From Actomonas sp051209155 (GTDB lineage: Bacteria; Verrucomicrobiota; Verrucomicrobiia; Opitutales; Opitutaceae): a stretch of DNA of 64,000 bases. A program made the position numbers and the translations under genes. Where the stretch lies: NCBI GenBank assembly GCA_051209155.1, contig JBPJGB010000001.1. One strand, written 5' to 3'. Below the pieces are notes generated by a model that did no database searches, had not been told where the DNA came from, and worked only from the letters and a program-made list of their open reading frames with translations. Positions 60,873 through 64,000 of this stretch are shown one piece after another (within the stretch, counting starts at the first letter, position 1; each line of letters starts with the position of its first letter).

Positions 60873-62372
60873 CTAGAGTCGCCAGCGGCCAGGCCGGTTC
60901 GTGCGCGGCAGGCGCAGGTGGTTGCGGCTTTCCTCCAACGGCTCCTGACCGTCACGGCGGTCCGGGCGATCGGCTTGCGAGGTGCGTTCTCGGGGCGGAC
61001 GCGGGGGCCGGGGAGCGGGTTGCGGCTTCGGCGGTTTGGCCTGGGGTTTCTCCGGCTGGGGTCGGGCGGCGAGATTGGCTTGGGCCGAAGTGGCCGCGGC
61101 CTTCGACAACGGTTCGCCGGGGGCGAGGCCGGCGGCTTCGCGCAGCTTGTCCTTCTTGCTCTTGCGTTTGCCTTTGATGCCGCCGGTGCGCGGCGCGTCG
61201 TCGGGCGCGGGGGTGGGTGGTGGCGGCGCGGTCATGCGCGGTTCGAAACCCGGCACCTGGTGGCGCGGGATCGGGCCGGTGTGTCGCTTTTCGATCAGGT
61301 TAAAATGCGCGGCGGTGGCGGCGCTCACAAAGCTCACCGCCTCTCCGGTGGCGCCGGCGCGGGCGGTGCGACCGATGCGGTGGGTGTAGATGATGGTCGA
61401 GCGCGGCAGGTCGTAGTTGATGACGACGGGCAGCTCGGTGAAGTCGAGGCCGCGGGCGGCGAGGTCGGTGGCGACGAGCACCTGGAGTTGGCCGGTGTTG
61501 AATTCGTTGAGGATGCGGGTGCGGGCGCCTTGCGAGAGTTCGCCGTGCAGTGAGCCGGCGGTGAGGTCGAGGCGGCGCAGTTTTTCGGCGACGTGGCCGG
61601 TGCTGTATTTGGTCGCGACAAAGACCAGCACGCGGCTCCAACCGTGGGTGGTGATGAGATGATGCAACAACTGGGTGCGGCGCGGCGCGTCGACTTCGAT
61701 GGCAGACTCGGTGATGGCGGGGCGGGTGAGCGGCGTCGCCTCGACCACGATTTTCTCCGGATCGCTGAGCAACCGCTCGGCGAGGGCGGTGACCTCGGCC
61801 GGGAAGGTGGCGGAGAAGAGCAGGTTCTGGCGCTGGGCCGGGAGCAGGGCGAGCAGGCGGCCGAGTTCGTCGGCGAACCCGAGGGCAAAGAGACGATCGG
61901 CCTCGTCGAGCACGAGCGTGCTGACGCGATCGAGGCGCAGGGCGTTGCGGTCGACCAAATCGAGCGCACGACCGGGCGTGGCGACGACAACATCAGCGCC
62001 GCCGCGGAGAGCGAGCATCTGCGGGTTGATCGACACGCCGCCGACCGCGACGACAACCTTGGGCCGCGGGTGCAGGTGTTGGGCGTAGGCGTGAAAGGAC
62101 TGGGCGACCTGCGCGGCGAGTTCGCGGGTGGGCACGAGCACCAGGTGGGCGACCCCGCGCCGGGAACCGCGGGGTCGTTCGGCGATGTCCTGCAACAAGG
62201 GCAGCGCGAAGGCGGCGGTTTTGCCGGACCCGGTCTGGGCCTGGGCCCAGACATCACGCCCGCGCAGGACCGCCGGAATCGCGGCGGACTGCACCGAAGT
62301 GGGCGCAGCGTAGCGACGCTCGGCGAGGGCGCGCAGCAGTGGCGGAGAGACCCCGAGGGCGGAAAACGACAT
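60873..62372 (-). CDS. rhlE: DEAD-box RNA helicase (RhlE type)
   Basis: The ATG at 62372 gives 499 residues. Motifs in order: Q motif near 'PTSVQSAAIPAVLRG', 'AQTGSGKT', 'PTRELAAQV', 'VATPGRALDL', 'DEAD', 'SATFP', 'LVATDLAARGLDF' and 'HRIGRTARAG'. The C-terminal 120 residues are basic and Pro-rich ('PRPPRPPRERTSQ'), probably for RNA binding. The family remodels rRNA and mRNA structure. RhlE is the best guess among bacterial DEAD-box types. Confidence 0.9.
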   Translation of the reverse strand: MSFSALGVSPPLLRALAERRYAAPTSVQSAAIPAVLRGRDVWAQAQTGSGKTAAFALPLLQDIAERPRGSRRGVAHLVLVPTRELAAQVAQSFHAYAQHLHPRPKVVVAVGGVSINPQMLALRGGADVVVATPGRALDLVDRNALRLDRVSTLVLDEADRLFALGFADELGRLLALLPAQRQNLLFSATFPAEVTALAERLLSDPEKIVVEATPLTRPAITESAIEVDAPRRTQLLHHLITTHGWSRVLVFVATKYSTGHVAEKLRRLDLTAGSLHGELSQGARTRILNEFNTGQLQVLVATDLAARGLDFTELPVVINYDLPRSTIIYTHRIGRTARAGATGEAVSFVSAATAAHFNLIEKRHTGPIPRHQVPGFEPRMTAPPPPTPAPDDAPRTGGIKGKRKSKKDKLREAAGLAPGEPLSKAAATSAQANLAARPQPEKPQAKPPKPQPAPRPPRPPRERTSQADRPDRRDGQEPLEESRNHLRLPRTNRPGRWRL

Positions 62373-62566
62373 GGTCTCGCGATGAGGGCGCGGCCTTGGG
62401 TTTGGAATCAAAAAGCGAAAGCGCGGGCTCGCGGCGGACGGTGGTGAGAACCGGGGAATCCGCAGATCTCGCACAGAGCGCAGATGGCTGAGAGACAACG
62501 GAGCGCCCGCTGGCGTTGGATGGGCATCGGCGCCCGCCCCGTTTTCTGCGGTTTAAACCCTCTGGC

Positions 62567-63058
62567 TCAGCCGAGGCGTTCCTGCGCCCACTCGAGCACG
62601 CCGGTGCAGCCGTCCTCGAGTAGATCGAGCACGTGTTCGAAGCCCTGCGGACCGCCGTAGTAGGGATCGGGGACCTCAGTGTCGGCGTTTTGGGTGCAGA
62701 ACGAACAAAAGGCGCGGATATGGGCGCGTTGCTCCGGGTTGCGGGCGAGGGCGAGCAGGTCGCGGCGGTTGTCCTCATCCATGGCGAGCACGAGGTCGAA
62801 GGCGTCGAGGTCGGCCGACTTCACCTGGCGGGCGCGACTGGTGAGATCGTAGCCGCGCGCGCTCGCGGCGCGGCGCATGCGAGCGTCGGCGCGATTGCCG
62901 GTGTGCATGCCGATGGTGCCGGCGGAGTCGATGGTGATGCGGTCGGTGAGGCCGGCTTCGGCGACCAGTTTTGTGAGCACACCCTCGCCAGCCGGCGAGC
63001 GACAGATGTTGCCCATGCAAACAAACAGGATGCGTAAGGGGGTGGGGTGGGGTGTCAT
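62567..63058 (-). CDS. Low molecular weight protein-tyrosine phosphatase
   Basis: This 163-residue protein carries the C-x5-R loop 'CMGNICRS' (C14, R20) at the N-terminus and the general-acid loop 'DPYYGG' at about 132, both diagnostic. It dephosphorylates phosphotyrosine, for example in exopolysaccharide export control; no kinase or polysaccharide gene is adjacent. Its upstream region carries palindrome copies 3 and 4. Confidence 0.93.
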   Translation of the reverse strand: MTPHPTPLRILFVCMGNICRSPAGEGVLTKLVAEAGLTDRITIDSAGTIGMHTGNRADARMRRAASARGYDLTSRARQVKSADLDAFDLVLAMDEDNRRDLLALARNPEQRAHIRAFCSFCTQNADTEVPDPYYGGPQGFEHVLDLLEDGCTGVLEWAQERLG

Positions 63059-63155
63059 CTCAAAGCAACCGCCAAGCGCGCGGTCCGTCGAGTAACACGC
63101 AAGCCGGCCGCCTCGTCCAGCCCCCGCTGCACCTCACCGAGCCATCGCAACCCGG

Positions 63156-63186
63156 TCCACTTGTAACCTATTAGGTTACAAGTGGA
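63156..63186. promoter_or_regulatory. 31-bp perfect palindrome (TGTAACC TATTA GGTTACA), copy 3
   Basis: Fifteen-base arms flank one T. Compared with copy 1 both arms change together (C to A on the left, G to T on the right), so pairing is kept while the TATTA centre is constant. It lies 98 bp upstream of the phosphatase start. Confidence 0.8.
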
Positions 63187-63274
63187 ATGGGGAGGTCAGT
63201 CAGTAATAATAGCATTTAAATATATCATATAAAATAGTTTGCGAGAAATTGGTCCGTGCCTGGGGGGGTGAATT

Positions 63275-63293
63275 TGTCACTTATTAGGTGACA
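63275..63293. promoter_or_regulatory. Palindrome copy 4 (TGTCACT TATTA GGTGACA), overlapping the EamA stop
   Basis: Seven-base arms with one T-G wobble. On the minus strand the EamA gene's last codons and TAA stop are read from this sequence. The minus-strand flanks (AAAAGTGTCACCTA, GTGACAAATT) match copy 2. It is 113 bp from copy 3. Confidence 0.8.
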
Positions 63294-64000
63294 CTTTTTG
63301 CGGGTGCGGTGGGGGTGGGGCGGCGGAGGACGAGGAGGGTGCCGGCGATGGTGAGGGTGACGCCGGCGAGGGTGCTGGGGTGCCACTGCAGACCTTCGAA
63401 AAAGGTGGAGAGCAGGATGGCGACGATGGGCACGGCCGCCGCGGTGTAGCCGGCGCGGTCGGCACCGATGCGGCCGACCAAGGTCAGGTAGGCGCCGAAG
63501 GCCACGATGGAGCCGAAGAGGGCAAGGTAGAGCAGCGAGGCGACGTAGGGCGTGGTGAACTCGAAGGTGAAGGGTTGCCCGCGCGCCAGCGCGTAGAGCG
63601 CCACCAGCGCCGCGCCGTAGAGCATGCCGAAGGCGTTGGCCTGTATGATGGGTCGGCCGCGCTGTTGATTGCGGGCCGCGACGATGTTGCCGAGCGATGC
63701 CGATAGGGTGGAAACGCCCGCGAGCGATGCGCCGAGCAAGACGTCACCGCGGTTGGCGGTGGAACGCAGTTCGGGCAGCAACACGAGCACGACACCGCCG
63801 AACCCGAACACCGCTCCCACGATCGTCGCGCGCCGAATCGGCGTGGCGAAAAACACCCGGGTCGCACCGATGTTGAGGAACACCATGGTGGAGAAGATCA
63901 GGGCCACCAGGCCCGAGCTGATCTCCTGCTCAGCCAGATATACGAGCACGTAGTTGAGGCCGAAAAGCAGTGCGCCCTGCGCGGCGAAGCCGAAGTGCGC
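63284..64000 (-). CDS. EamA/DMT-family transporter (5' end outside window)
   Basis: The frame is open from the right edge; about 238 residues of the C-terminal part are visible. Repeated membrane spans typical of EamA: 'AEQEISSGLVALIFSTMVFL', 'RATIVGAVFGFGGVVLVLLP', 'TPYVASLLYLALFGSIVAFG' and 'AYLTLVGRIGADRAGYTAA'. The last part reads 'TLAGVTLTIAGTLLVLRRP'. Substrates of this group include amino acids and metabolites. The final residues KSVT and the stop codon come from palindrome copy 4. Confidence 0.85.
   Translation of the reverse strand, partial: AHFGFAAQGALLFGLNYVLVYLAEQEISSGLVALIFSTMVFLNIGATRVFFATPIRRATIVGAVFGFGGVVLVLLPELRSTANRGDVLLGASLAGVSTLSASLGNIVAARNQQRGRPIIQANAFGMLYGAALVALYALARGQPFTFEFTTPYVASLLYLALFGSIVAFGAYLTLVGRIGADRAGYTAAAVPIVAILLSTFFEGLQWHPSTLAGVTLTIAGTLLVLRRPTPTAPAKSVT

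Noticed and set aside
63161..63181. Palindrome copy 3 as a BirA biotin operator (TTGTAACC...GGTTACAA)
   Set aside because: BirA sites have 15-16 bp between half-sites; here there are 5, and no biotin gene is adjacent.

Overview
The window is a GC-rich bacterial chromosome segment, gene-dense and with few Shine-Dalgarno sites. Its gene families point to Verrucomicrobiota, most likely an Opitutaceae-like organism: an RCC1 surface protein ending in two 'RAVGPTL' modules, ADOP-type orphan permeases, DUF2911, PIG-L and FG-GAP secreted proteins, and a full-length pyruvate carboxylase. This placement is inference from gene families; no rRNA is present. No tRNA, rRNA or CRISPR array was seen.

Layout. 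1-9 kb: end of an RCC1 protein; a fasciclin / ECF sigma / anti-sigma operon; a secreted protein with a TonB-like end; a tandem esterase; dnaN. 9-21 kb: pssA with an orphan RelE/ParE-like protein; an EF-hand protein; a GbsR-type regulator with two matching operators and three small membrane or diiron genes; threonine dehydratase; an AmpG-like MFS transporter; a four-PAS SpoIIE phosphatase; DUF2959, DUF2721 and pdxH. 21-34 kb: a small HTH gene behind a pair of palindromes, a YkgJ-type protein, a SYLF protein, a methyltransferase, a PadR regulator with tandem operators, pyruvate carboxylase, VapBC, MscS and several small secreted proteins. 34-41 kb: PIG-L deacetylase between two purine-rich inverted repeats, rhomboid, DUF1643 and a seven-motif FG-GAP protein.

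41.3-48 kb is the accessory region. Four co-directional exported proteins of unknown function (41730-45185), visibly richer in A+T than their surroundings, lie between the end of the FG-GAP gene and a 225-bp diverged copy of that gene's 3' end. An inverted repeat, a frameshifted IS110 element with a candidate bridge-RNA region, and a third short remnant of the same FG-GAP end follow.

48.6-64 kb returns to ordinary chromosome: ADOP permease, hybrid histidine kinase, serine hydrolase, a porin-BCCT operon, ABC-F, DUF2293, an RhlE-type helicase, LMW phosphatase and an EamA transporter cut by the window end.

The least explained signals are (i) two pairs of palindromes with a constant TATTA-type centre and covarying arms (20.9-21.0 kb and 63.15-63.29 kb), one pair upstream of an HTH gene and the other including a copy that supplies the EamA stop codon; (ii) the exported four-gene cassette and the recombination scars around it; and (iii) the GbsR-controlled diiron and membrane cluster.
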